A DNA stretch of 64,000 bases from Candidatus Villigracilis vicinus (GTDB lineage Bacteria > Chloroflexota > Anaerolineae > Anaerolineales > Villigracilaceae): NCBI GenBank assembly GCA_016721315.1, contig JADKIL010000007.1, forward strand, positions 174,282 to 238,281. Direction: 5' to 3'. Each line of letters opens with the position of its first letter. Position 1 is the stretch's first letter. The position numbers were made by a program, and so were the translations under genes. The notes beneath the pieces are model-generated. The model was not told the DNA's origin. It saw nothing but the letters and a program-made list of their open reading frames with translations, and searched no databases. Below are positions 1-8,085 of the stretch, in pieces.

Positions 1-2
1 CG

Positions 3-350
3 GAGTTTCTCAAAACTGCATGGCATGACCCTAACAAGATCACGCCGGAGATTTTCAAGGGATATCAAGAACCTTTACAGGTTGAAAATTGGGATAAGGC
101 TTTGTGGGAGTTGACCGTCTCCAGCCGCGAAAGCGGGCTGAGCGAACGCTTGGGCGAATTCAACCTCCCAGTGCTCGTCATCACCGGTGATGACGACCGC
201 ATCGTACCTACCGAACAATCGCTGAAACTTGCAGGCGAAATTCCCAACGCCGACCTGGCTGTCATCCCACAATGCGGTCACCTGCCGCACGAAGAATGTC
301 CCAGCGACTTCATGCAAGCTGTGAAAATTTTTCTAAACGAACAGCCATGA
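3..350 (+). CDS. alpha/beta hydrolase, C-terminal part (5' end outside window)
   Basis: The frame is open from the window edge, so only about the last 115 residues are present. The segment VLVITGDDDRIVP matches the strand and loop that carry the catalytic acid in alpha/beta hydrolases. The later CGHLPHEECP carries the catalytic His in the usual GH-x-P-HE context. The nucleophile elbow (GxSxG) would lie upstream and cannot be seen. The stop codon overlaps the start of the P450 gene (ATGA), so the two are probably translationally coupled and belong to the same carotenoid-type operon. The substrate cannot be named: an esterase, acyltransferase-like hydrolase or C-C hydrolase are all possible. 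Confidence 0.8.
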   Translation, partial: EFLKTAWHDPNKITPEIFKGYQEPLQVENWDKALWELTVSSRESGLSERLGEFNLPVLVITGDDDRIVPTEQSLKLAGEIPNADLAVIPQCGHLPHEECPSDFMQAVKIFLNEQP

Positions 351-1618
351 AAAAAGCGATCTCCCCCGAGCTTGGGCGTGAAGCCATGCTGGCGCTCTTA
401 AAAACACGTTCTCCGCTGGGTCCACTGAAAGCGATGGCAAAACATGTTGGGCGCTTCTTTCAGATTCCCATCCCGGGGTTTCGTCCATATGTAGTTTTTG
501 GACCCGAAGCAGCCCGAAAGGTATTGGTAACAGAACGAAATAAATTACGCTGGCGTAACACCGACCCAGTGACCGATCTGCTGCGTCGCGGTGTATTGGT
601 GACCGATGGTGATGAGCATGACCACTACCGCGAATTGATGGAGATCCCTTTTCAGCCTGCGCAACTCTCCAAATATACCGACATGATGATCTCACAAACC
701 GAGCGTGTCGCATCCACCTGGCAGAATGGTCAAATCGTGGACATGCTGGTGGAAGGGCGCAAGATCGCCTTACTCATCATCATGCAAACATTGTTCAGCA
801 AAGACGCCTGGAACGACATCCCAAAAATTTGGGACCCGATCCTCAAGACCATTCAGTATGTTTCGCCAGGGCTATGGATCCTTTGGCGTAAAATTCCACG
901 CCTGGGGTATGGGAAGTCACTCAAGACGATCGATGATTATTTATATTCGATCATTGATGAAAGAAGAAAAGAAGGAAGAAAAGCAAACGATTTTCTTCAA
1001 CATCTCATTGATGCCGGGCTGAACAATGACATTATCCGTGACCAGATGTTAACCATGCTCATCGCCGGTCATGATACCTCCACTGCTCTGCTGGCATGGA
1101 CATTCGCCTTGCTTGGAGAGCACCCCGAAATCCTCGCAGATGTGATCAAGGAAGTTGAACAAGCAGAAGGCAAGCCTCAACTTCTGGATAACGTTATTAA
1201 GGAATCGCTGCGGCTGTATCCACCGATCCATATCGGCAATCGCCGTGTAGCCGAAGACATCGAGTTTACCGAGGGCACAGTCCCTGCGGGCGAGCGCATG
1301 TTCTATTCCATCTACCTGACCCACCGCGACCCCGAAATTTGGGAGAATGCCGAAGATTTCTGCCCCGAACGTTTCTCACATGGGCGCAAAACCCCGCCGA
1401 TGAGCTACATTCCATTTGGCGGCGGACCGCGTGCATGTATCGGCGCGGCATTCGGTCAGGCAGAGGCTCGCATCGTTATCGCATACCTGCTTAAGAACTT
1501 CACGTTTGAATTCACCGGTCACCCAATCCATGCTCATATGGGAGCCACCCTCGAACCCAGACCGGGCGTGAGGATGCAAGTGAAGAGAACGAATCAATGC
1601 GCAACGAGTGATCAGTAA
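347..1618 (+). CDS. cytochrome P450, probable carotenoid hydroxylase
   Basis: A 423-residue P450, a normal length for a soluble bacterial enzyme. The visible hallmarks are the I-helix oxygen-activation motif AGHDTS near residue 240, the K-helix ExxR motif ESLR near 286, the PERF region near 340, and the heme-ligand loop FGGGPRACIG near 355-364 with Cys as thiolate ligand. The ATG at 347 overlaps the upstream stop. An in-frame ATG at 272 would run far into the hydrolase gene, so I rejected it. The next gene is a lycopene cyclase, and the ESLRLYPP region resembles CYP175-type beta-carotene hydroxylases. Hydroxylation of a cyclised carotenoid is therefore the best guess, inferred from context. 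No ferredoxin or reductase partner is adjacent. Confidence 0.9.
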   Translation: MKKAISPELGREAMLALLKTRSPLGPLKAMAKHVGRFFQIPIPGFRPYVVFGPEAARKVLVTERNKLRWRNTDPVTDLLRRGVLVTDGDEHDHYRELMEIPFQPAQLSKYTDMMISQTERVASTWQNGQIVDMLVEGRKIALLIIMQTLFSKDAWNDIPKIWDPILKTIQYVSPGLWILWRKIPRLGYGKSLKTIDDYLYSIIDERRKEGRKANDFLQHLIDAGLNNDIIRDQMLTMLIAGHDTSTALLAWTFALLGEHPEILADVIKEVEQAEGKPQLLDNVIKESLRLYPPIHIGNRRVAEDIEFTEGTVPAGERMFYSIYLTHRDPEIWENAEDFCPERFSHGRKTPPMSYIPFGGGPRACIGAAFGQAEARIVIAYLLKNFTFEFTGHPIHAHMGATLEPRPGVRMQVKRTNQCATSDQ

Positions 1619-1687
1619 AAGTAAAACATGATTTTATATAAACGGCCATCCGATTTTCAAACTATTACAAAGCAACCTTAAACTAAA

Positions 1688-2482
1688 ATGACATACTTCG
1701 GTTTTCTTCTACGCTTTCTTGTAATTCCCATCTTTGTTTTTCTCGTCATTACATGGTGGGACAATAAAAACAACCGTCCAACCCTGGGCTTCAACAATGG
1801 CAACGCAGTATGGATCGCCATCCTTGTGCATATTGTCCTGGCAGTGGTGTACACCACCCCCTGGGATAATTATCTGGTTGCCACTGGGGTTTGGTACTAC
1901 AACCCGGATCTTGTTACCGGCATCGTTATTGGCTATGTTCCCATCGAAGAATATACTTTCTTTGTGCTTGAGACGATCCTTGCCGGGTTGTGGTGGTGGT
2001 TTCTGGCAAGGCGCATTGCCGAACCCGCAAAGGATTTCAAACCGAACAAGGCTGTGCGCATCGTTTCGTTTGTTATTCTGTTGGTTCTCTGGGGTATCTT
2101 CACTTATTTATTCTTCCTCGGCAGCATTGAACTGACCTATCTCTCCATCATCCTTTTCTGGGCGTTGCCTGCCATCTTTCCGCAAATGCTTTACGGCGCA
2201 GATATCCTTTGGCATTACCGCAAACTGGTTTTCACCGCAATATTTGTGCCCGGCTTATACCTTTCCCTGATGGATATTATTGCACTGACCGACACCACCT
2301 GGTCTATTTCGAAGGAACAGACCACAGGGCTCCTGTTCTTCGGCATTCTTCCAGTAGAAGAGGTGCTGTTCTTCTTTATCACCAATGTCCTCATCGGCTT
2401 CGGCATGACGCTCCTGCTTTCCAGGCTGGGCACAAAGCGCTTTGAGGATTGGAAATCAAATCAATATAGAGGTCTGCCATGA
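1688..2482 (+). CDS. lycopene cyclase, CrtYc-CrtYd fused membrane type
   Basis: A 264-residue, very hydrophobic protein with about seven membrane segments. It has two copies of the PxEE signature of the CrtYcd/CarR cyclase family: PIEE near residue 84 (followed by YTFFVLE) and PVEE near 221 (followed by VLFFFITN). In Gram-positive bacteria these halves are separate subunits; here they are one chain, as in Bacteroidetes, archaea and fungi. The expected reaction is end-ring cyclisation of lycopene to beta-carotene in the membrane. It follows the P450 by 69 bases and overlaps the next gene by 4, so it is mid-operon. Whether it makes one or two beta rings cannot be read from the sequence. Confidence 0.88.
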   Translation: MTYFGFLLRFLVIPIFVFLVITWWDNKNNRPTLGFNNGNAVWIAILVHIVLAVVYTTPWDNYLVATGVWYYNPDLVTGIVIGYVPIEEYTFFVLETILAGLWWWFLARRIAEPAKDFKPNKAVRIVSFVILLVLWGIFTYLFFLGSIELTYLSIILFWALPAIFPQMLYGADILWHYRKLVFTAIFVPGLYLSLMDIIALTDTTWSISKEQTTGLLFFGILPVEEVLFFFITNVLIGFGMTLLLSRLGTKRFEDWKSNQYRGLP

Positions 2483-2853
2483 AAGACATCAAGCAATTTG
2501 AAAATCAACAATACTTGAATATAGAAACCTTCCGCAAAAACGGGCAGGGAGTAAAAACGCCGGTCTGGTTCGCGCAGGATGGAGAAACGCTTCGTATCTG
2601 GACGCAAGCCGACGCTGGCAAAGCCAAACGCATCCGCCGCGACGGTAAAGTACGCATCGCTCCCTCCACAGCTTCTGGTGACCCCATCGGCGAATGGATC
2701 GATGCCCATGCCGCCGTGCTCGACTCGCCTGAAGAAGTCAAACATACAGCGGGGCTCTTCAAGAAAAAGTACGGCTTTATGTTCAATGTATTTGGAGTGA
2801 TGGGGAAAATGCGCCGCGCACAGTACATCACCATACGCGTTCAAACTGGCTAA
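2479..2853 (+). CDS. PPOX-class F420/FMN-dependent oxidoreductase-like protein
   Basis: A 124-residue protein with the pattern of the small PPOX split-barrel family: VKTPVWFAQDGETLRIWTQ in the first strands, then KAKRIRRDGKVRIAPS and a C-terminal YITIRVQ strand. Relatives bind F420 or FMN and reduce unsaturated substrates or heme breakdown products. The ATG overlaps the cyclase stop (ATGA), which suggests translational coupling. A reductive step on carotenoid or another isoprenoid product is possible but unproven. It ends the plus-strand operon just before a homopolymer block and a strong palindromic terminator. Confidence 0.75.
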   Translation: MKDIKQFENQQYLNIETFRKNGQGVKTPVWFAQDGETLRIWTQADAGKAKRIRRDGKVRIAPSTASGDPIGEWIDAHAAVLDSPEEVKHTAGLFKKKYGFMFNVFGVMGKMRRAQYITIRVQTG

Positions 2854-2901
2854 ATCCAACTCCTTGCATCGTTAAGTAGGTGATCGAAATAAATTTTAAA
2901 A

Positions 2902-3000
<99 letters not shown>

Positions 3001-3003
3001 GAA

Positions 3004-3032
3004 ATTCTAATTATTTTTGACCGACCACTTAG
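3004..3032 (-). repeat. dispersed repeat end, copy 1
   Basis: On the minus strand these 29 bases match 41772-41800 with a single mismatch; the shared core is GTGGTCGGTC followed by AAAATAATTAGAAT. Copy 2 runs directly into a GTCATTGCGAG-type element, while copy 1 runs into the G/C block. This suggests both mark the edge of the same element. Confidence 0.75.
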
Positions 3033-3045
3033 GTAAAAGCAATTT

Positions 3046-3085
3046 ATATCAAAAACGAGACAAGTACTTGTCTCGTTTTTGATAT
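3046..3085. terminator. bidirectional terminator, perfect 40-base palindrome
   Basis: Two arms of 19 bases around a central TA are exactly complementary: AAAAACGAGACAAG on the left and CTTGTCTCGTTTTT on the right, flanked by ATATC and GATAT. It lies between the convergent PPOX gene (+) and MATE gene (-), 10 bases from the MATE stop. T-runs on the 3' arm of either strand suit a terminator working in both directions. Confidence 0.8.
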
Positions 3086-3095
3086 TCGTCATCTT

Positions 3096-4469
3096 CTATA
3101 CATTCACCAGGTCGTGAATCCATTTTCTGGAATACACCCGCCATCCACTGACAAAGGCTTTGGCAACTTCTTCCAAGCCAACCATGAGGTAAACGTAATA
3201 GACCGGCAGGTGCAGTACAAAAGCACCGACATAAGCAGCGGGAACACCGATCAGCCAGATGGAGCAGATCTCCATCACGAGCGCAAAGCGTGTATCGCCA
3301 CCTGCCCGCAAGGCGCCAATAAAGGTCGAGAAATTGAACATGCGCACCCACAACACACAGGCCATCATCAGCATCAGCATGCGGACGTTATATTCGCCGC
3401 TGGGCGAAAGATCGTACAAATTCACAACCGCATCGCGCATAAGGATGACTATAGCCCCAACAGTCCATGCAGAGAGAACAGATAGAATAACCACACGGCG
3501 CACGGTCTCGAAGGCTTCTTCTTTCTTTCCGGCACCAATGCGGTTACCAACCATCACAGCACTGGCGTTACCAAGTCCCATAAAAACGACAAAGCCAAGT
3601 TCTTCGATCGTCGCATTGACATTGATGGCAGCAATGGAATCAGTGCCAATGCGGGCGTAAATGGCGTTGTAGGTAGTGATGCCTAATGACCAGAACATTT
3701 CATTGGCAAGTGCTGGAAGGGTGGTCGTTAGAACACGCTTGAAAAATGGAAAGTCAAACGAGAAAAAGGTCAACGGGTTTGCTGCAAGCGGCGTTTTTTG
3801 AGTGTAGATAAGAACAAGGAGCAGGATCAGTTCGAGGGTCCAACCAGAGGCGGTTCCAATGGCAGCGCCACGCACCCCGAGAACAGGCAATCCAAACTTG
3901 CCGAAGATCAGGATATATCCAAGGATCGTTTTGAAAACCAGGGCAGAAATGGTGGCGATTACGGTCAGTTTGACGAGATGAATGCTGCGCATCGTGGCAA
4001 TGTAAGAAGTAGCGATCGCAACAGGAATGTAGGACAAGCCAACGATGCGCAAGTAGGAAGCGCCGATATGGATGACCTCTGTATCTTTGGTATACAAACC
4101 GAGAACACCCGCAGGGATAAGCGTGGCAGCAAGCGTAAATACCAGTGCAATGCCTGATGTAATAAGGATGCTCATCCCAAGCACTTTGCGGATCGGGTCT
4201 ATCTCCTGCTTCCCCCAAAATTGAGCCGTAAAGATCGCCATGCCGCTGGTAAGCCCAAAAAGCAGCAGGATGAATACAAAAAATACCTGATTGGACAATC
4301 CAAGCGCGGCAATGGAGGTCTCCCCCAACTGCCCCACCATGATGACATCGATCATGTTGAGTGAAGCGTTGATGAGTTGCTGGAAGGATATAGGCAGCGC
4401 GATAGTGAGCATTTCGCGCAGGAAGGCACGATCTTTGAGAAATGAAAGGGACATGGGAGATTTAGTCAA
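3096..4469 (-). CDS. MATE family multidrug/metabolite efflux transporter
   Basis: A 457-residue membrane protein with about twelve hydrophobic helices in two repeated halves, typical of MATE (NorM/DinF-like) transporters. The N-terminal half has the family pattern LPISFQQLINASLNMIDVIMVG followed by LGLSNQ and GLTSGMAIFTAQFWG. The second half repeats it (LPALANEMFWSLGITTYN, then GNASAVMVGNRIGAGK). It would export cationic drugs or metabolites in exchange for Na+ or H+. It is alone on its strand between the palindrome and the terminator of the next operon. An ATG five codons downstream is an alternative start. Confidence 0.92.
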   Translation of the reverse strand: MTKSPMSLSFLKDRAFLREMLTIALPISFQQLINASLNMIDVIMVGQLGETSIAALGLSNQVFFVFILLLFGLTSGMAIFTAQFWGKQEIDPIRKVLGMSILITSGIALVFTLAATLIPAGVLGLYTKDTEVIHIGASYLRIVGLSYIPVAIATSYIATMRSIHLVKLTVIATISALVFKTILGYILIFGKFGLPVLGVRGAAIGTASGWTLELILLLVLIYTQKTPLAANPLTFFSFDFPFFKRVLTTTLPALANEMFWSLGITTYNAIYARIGTDSIAAINVNATIEELGFVVFMGLGNASAVMVGNRIGAGKKEEAFETVRRVVILSVLSAWTVGAIVILMRDAVVNLYDLSPSGEYNVRMLMLMMACVLWVRMFNFSTFIGALRAGGDTRFALVMEICSIWLIGVPAAYVGAFVLHLPVYYVYLMVGLEEVAKAFVSGWRVYSRKWIHDLVNV

Positions 4470-4498
4470 CAGACGGTAAATGAATAATAACGAGAGGC

Positions 4499-4533
4499 AA
4501 AAACAGTCGCGGACGCCGGTCGCGTCAGCGACT
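4499..4533 (-). terminator. intrinsic terminator of the thrC-permease-glycosyltransferase operon
   Basis: AGTCGC (4505-4510) pairs with GCGACT (4528-4533), with an inner GACGC/GCGTC helix. On the minus strand the hairpin is followed by TTTTT. It lies 38 bases after the glycosyltransferase stop. Confidence 0.7.
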
Positions 4534-4570
4534 ATTCAGCTCATGGTGAAATGATCAGCAAGTTAAATGA

Positions 4571-5500
4571 TTACTCTTCAGGAGCATCTCGGACGATGTA
4601 GAGTGGTCTGCCTTTGGCTTCATCATACAGGCGCCCCACGTATTCACCCAGAATGCCGAGTGAGATCAATTGCACACCACCCAAAAAGAGGACTGAAATA
4701 AGGGTGGTTGCCTGCCCTTCAAAAAAATGAGAACCTGCAAGGCGCAATACCGCCACCACAGGAATGGCGAGAATGGAAATACCTGCGGAAACAAAACCAA
4801 AGTAAGTCGCCACTTGTAAAGGGAAATACGAGAAACCGGTAATGGCATTGACCGCCAGCCGCACCATTTTCTTGAAAGGGTATTTGGTAACACCAGCAAG
4901 GCGGGCAGCGCGTTTATAGGTAACACCAATCTGCTTGAAACCAACCCAGGCAGACATACCGCGCGGGAAGCGATGCCGCTCCTTCATTTGTTTGAGCACG
5001 TTCACAACTTTTCGATCCATCAGGCGAAAATCACCAGTATCGACGGGTATCTTCACGTCCGTAATTTGATAGATCAGGCGATAGAACATGGAAGCCGTCC
5101 ACAACTTGAACCAGGATTCACCTTCACGCTCGCCGCGCACAGCGTACACGACCTCGTAGCCTTCCTTCCACTTCTTTGCCAGCTCGAGGATAACTTCCGG
5201 GGGGTCTTGCAGATCAGCATCGATGATGACCACAGCGTCGCCGCGGGCAAAATCCCAACCGGCAGTGATCGCCACTTGATGACCAAAGTTACGCGCAAAG
5301 ATAACCGGTCGGATTGTCTTGTCCTTTTCGGCTAATTCGCGAATCTTCTCTGTGGAACCATCCGTTGAACCGTCATCAACAAGGATAAACTCCCATGGCT
5401 CACCATGAGAATCCATTACTTCCTTTACACGGCGGTAAAGTTCGGGGAGGTTATCGATCTCGTTATAAATGGGAGCAATGATCGAATACGTAATTTTCAT
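4571..5500 (-). CDS. family 2 glycosyltransferase, polyprenyl-phosphate (GtrB/DPM1-like)
   Basis: A 309-residue enzyme. The N-terminal GT-A domain shows SIIAPIYNE, VDDGSTDGS near residue 43 and the metal-binding DADLQDP near 95. Two C-terminal membrane helices (about 230-255 and 265-290) end in EYVGRLYDEAKGRPLY, which is characteristic of GtrB/ArnC/YfdH-type enzymes. These transfer a sugar from a nucleotide donor to undecaprenyl or dolichyl phosphate at the cytoplasmic face. The N-terminus overlaps the upstream permease stop by 4 bases. The linked sugar and the acceptor glycan are unknown; no partner GT-C enzyme is adjacent. Confidence 0.9.
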   Translation of the reverse strand: MKITYSIIAPIYNEIDNLPELYRRVKEVMDSHGEPWEFILVDDGSTDGSTEKIRELAEKDKTIRPVIFARNFGHQVAITAGWDFARGDAVVIIDADLQDPPEVILELAKKWKEGYEVVYAVRGEREGESWFKLWTASMFYRLIYQITDVKIPVDTGDFRLMDRKVVNVLKQMKERHRFPRGMSAWVGFKQIGVTYKRAARLAGVTKYPFKKMVRLAVNAITGFSYFPLQVATYFGFVSAGISILAIPVVAVLRLAGSHFFEGQATTLISVLFLGGVQLISLGILGEYVGRLYDEAKGRPLYIVRDAPEE

Positions 5501-6663
5501 AGGTCTTTTTTCCGTCTCTCTTTTTTAGGCAGCCGGATGGAACGGGGTTTAAATTTTCCCGCCGGGGCTTTGAATTGTTCATCCTCACCACCAGCAAAAG
5601 GCTCAAGCCCTAGAACACGGCGGCGGAAATACTCCATCAACACTGAAACTGAAGCCATCACTGGCACGATCAATAAAGCACCCATGATACCTTCAAGAAG
5701 GGTGGCGATAAAAATGGCTATAAAGATCAGCCCTTCATTCATATGCAAGCTGCGTCCCATAATGATCGGGCGAACAAAGAAATTCTTAATATTGATCAAA
5801 ACAAGATACGTGATCGCAGTAATGATCGCCACCCAGCCATTTGACAAGGGAATCCAAGTGGAGCCTTCCAGCAACGCAACACCCACGGCAAGCGCAGCCG
5901 CGATCAACGGACCAACATCTGGCACGAGAGTAAATAACCCGGCAACCACACCTAGAACAAGGGCACCAGGAATACCAATGAGGGTCCAGGCAACTGTGAA
6001 GGCAACTCCAACTACCAACATCAAAACGATCTGCCCGCGCAGATAGGCGATCCACACATTACGCAAGCGCTGGTAAAGCTCATTCATTTCTTCGTGGTAT
6101 GGTTCTGGCGCGAGATGAATCAACCAGTGACGTATTTTGGGCCACTCACTCATGAACAAATGGACACTGACGAGAATGACCAAAAACCATAAGACATTTA
6201 CGGAGGTTGTTTCGAGCAGAGCCAGCGCCTCTTCGGGCAGTGGCGTTAACAAATTCCCTTGAAGATTATCCAGGCTCTCGCCCAACTGTTCAAGATGGAT
6301 CACATAATTACCCACCTGTATCGGGTTGGATAGGAATTCACTCGTCTGCTGGGAGAGGTCGAGCAGATCCTGCGCCACCAGCTTGATCTCATCAAAAAAG
6401 ATCGGGGTCAACACACTGGGAATGCCCACCATCACGATCAACGCCGAAAAATAGACGAGGTTGACCGCCACAGCGCGGGAGACATTTGTTCTCTCCATCA
6501 CCAGCGCAACAGCCGGGCTAATTAAGTATGCCACAAACGCAGAGATCACCAGCATTTTCACAGCCTCGTGGGCATAGATCAACAATGCCACAACAGCAAT
6601 AAAAACAATGATCCCCATCGTATAACGAAAGGGCAGGCTCCATCCGTTCTTTGTATTTCTCAT
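5497..6663 (-). CDS. AI-2E family transporter
   Basis: A 388-residue membrane protein of the PerM/TqsA (AI-2E transporter) superfamily. It has N-terminal paired helices (IVFIAVVALLIYAHEAVKMLVISAFVAYLISP), a polar central segment, then further helices including LVPDVGPLIAAALAVGVALLEG, where the P-x-x-GP loop is typical of the family. The last ~40 residues are basic and cytoplasmic (KPRSIRLPKKERRKK). Members have been linked to autoinducer-2 export or Na+/H+ exchange; the real substrate cannot be told here. It overlaps thrC upstream and the glycosyltransferase downstream by 4 bases each, so the three are translationally coupled. Confidence 0.85.
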   Translation of the reverse strand: MRNTKNGWSLPFRYTMGIIVFIAVVALLIYAHEAVKMLVISAFVAYLISPAVALVMERTNVSRAVAVNLVYFSALIVMVGIPSVLTPIFFDEIKLVAQDLLDLSQQTSEFLSNPIQVGNYVIHLEQLGESLDNLQGNLLTPLPEEALALLETTSVNVLWFLVILVSVHLFMSEWPKIRHWLIHLAPEPYHEEMNELYQRLRNVWIAYLRGQIVLMLVVGVAFTVAWTLIGIPGALVLGVVAGLFTLVPDVGPLIAAALAVGVALLEGSTWIPLSNGWVAIITAITYLVLINIKNFFVRPIIMGRSLHMNEGLIFIAIFIATLLEGIMGALLIVPVMASVSVLMEYFRRRVLGLEPFAGGEDEQFKAPAGKFKPRSIRLPKKERRKKDL

Positions 6664-7928
6664 AAGAGTTTTTTCACAGCCTCTAAAGTCGGCTCAATAA
6701 TAGGAGCAGACTGAACCGCCTGCAATGCCGCGCGGACATCTTTGAGACCACTGCCGGTATTCATCACAAGAACGGGATCATCGCTTCTGACCACGCCCGA
6801 GGCTACTGCTTTAACCAACCCGGCATATGCCGTCGCCCCAGCCGGTTCGGCAAAGACACCAATGGTGCCAAGCTCTGCAATGGCTTTGATAATGTCTTCA
6901 TCCTTCACGGTGATATATGTCCCACCGGTTTGGGCAGCTGCCCGCACCGCACGGACACCGTCTCGTGGCAGATCCACCGAAATGCTGTCTGCAATGGTAT
7001 TCGCAGAAACAGGGATGATCGTTTCAGTTCTTGCATGGAAGGCATTGGCAATCGCCGCCGAACCCTCGGCTTGGACACCAATAATGCGCGGCATGTTGGG
7101 AATCCAACCTAATGCCAGCAGATCCTTGAAGCCTTTGTGAATACCGGAGATGATATTGCCATCACCGACTGAAACAAAAATGGTTAACGGCGGATGATCA
7201 TCCAGATCGCTATCTTGTTTATGCCAATCGCGATGCGCTTCGATCCACCATTCCCAAATTTCAAAAGCGGCGGTCTTTTTCCCTTCCACTGTGAAGGGAT
7301 TGTAGCCTGTGTTACGGCAATACCAACCGAACTCATTCGCTGCTTTCACGGTCAGGTCAAAGGCATCATCATAGGTTCCATCGACAAGGATGACCTTTGC
7401 GCCAAAGATAAGCAGTTGCGCCACCTTTGCCTGCGGAGCAGACTTGGGCGCAAAGATAACGGCTTTTTGACCAACCGCCGCCGCCATGCCTGCCAGCGCT
7501 GCCCCGGCATTCCCAGTAGAAGCTGTGACAACGACCTCAGATTTGATCTCACGCGCACGCGTAACCACAATAGCGCTCGCCCGGTCTTTAAAAGACGCAG
7601 TGGGGTTGCGAGACTCATCTTTGAGCCAAAGGTGCTTCAGGTGTAGTTTTTCTGCCAATCGCGGCAGGGCAAAGACCGGGGTCCAGCCTGCGGCGTGTAA
7701 GGGTGTGGAATTACCTGCGGGTTCATTAACTGGCAACAATGGCAGGTACTTCCAAAGCGATTGCTCTGTCCGCGAGGTTATATCCTCAGGTTGGAACTTC
7801 TTTTTAATGATCTCATAATCGAGGATAACGTCCAGATTCCCGCCGTCCGTTGGGCAGGTATACGTAACTTGCCCGGGCAGGTATTCACTCCCACAGATCG
7901 AACAACGATAGCCATTGAATGTATTCAT
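6660..7928 (-). CDS. thrC: threonine synthase
   Basis: A 422-residue PLP enzyme that converts O-phosphohomoserine to threonine. The N-terminus has a zinc-ribbon-like CSICG plus a further Cys (residues 9, 12, 25), common in the short bacterial/archaeal ThrC class. The PLP lysine is in NPTASFKDRA near residue 113. TASTGNAGAALAG is the phosphate-binding loop region, and GSGLKD near the C-terminus also contacts PLP. It is first in a three-gene overlapping operon with an AI-2E-type permease and a glycosyltransferase; no other threonine gene is nearby. Diaminopropionate ammonia-lyase (YgeX) is also a fold type II PLP enzyme and would suit the purine cluster next door, but the N-terminal Cys domain and motifs fit ThrC better. 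Confidence 0.92.
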   Translation of the reverse strand: MNTFNGYRCSICGSEYLPGQVTYTCPTDGGNLDVILDYEIIKKKFQPEDITSRTEQSLWKYLPLLPVNEPAGNSTPLHAAGWTPVFALPRLAEKLHLKHLWLKDESRNPTASFKDRASAIVVTRAREIKSEVVVTASTGNAGAALAGMAAAVGQKAVIFAPKSAPQAKVAQLLIFGAKVILVDGTYDDAFDLTVKAANEFGWYCRNTGYNPFTVEGKKTAAFEIWEWWIEAHRDWHKQDSDLDDHPPLTIFVSVGDGNIISGIHKGFKDLLALGWIPNMPRIIGVQAEGSAAIANAFHARTETIIPVSANTIADSISVDLPRDGVRAVRAAAQTGGTYITVKDEDIIKAIAELGTIGVFAEPAGATAYAGLVKAVASGVVRSDDPVLVMNTGSGLKDVRAALQAVQSAPIIEPTLEAVKKLL

Positions 7929-8024
7929 TGAGTTCCTCTTATCGCCTGATTTTACCCGATATGCCCAAAGACCAGAAATGCGAGAGTTGACACTGTTTCA
8001 TCTTGAAAGGATGGATAAACGAAA

Positions 8025-8051
8025 GGTTCAAAGGCAAATTGTCTTTGAACC
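8025..8051 (-). terminator. probable terminator after the xdh operon
   Basis: GGTTCAAAG (8025-8033) pairs exactly with CTTTGAACC (8043-8051). On the minus strand it is followed by TTTCGTTT, 34 bases after the molybdenum hydroxylase stop. The T-tract is imperfect, so termination may be partial. Confidence 0.5.
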
Positions 8052-8085
8052 CTTCAGTCACACCCGATCAAACCTCTGACCTTGC

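Noticed and set aside
6660..7928. Diaminopropionate ammonia-lyase (YgeX), expected in a purine cluster
   Set aside because: The N-terminal Cys ribbon and PLP motifs fit threonine synthase, and the gene is in a separate operon with a terminator between.
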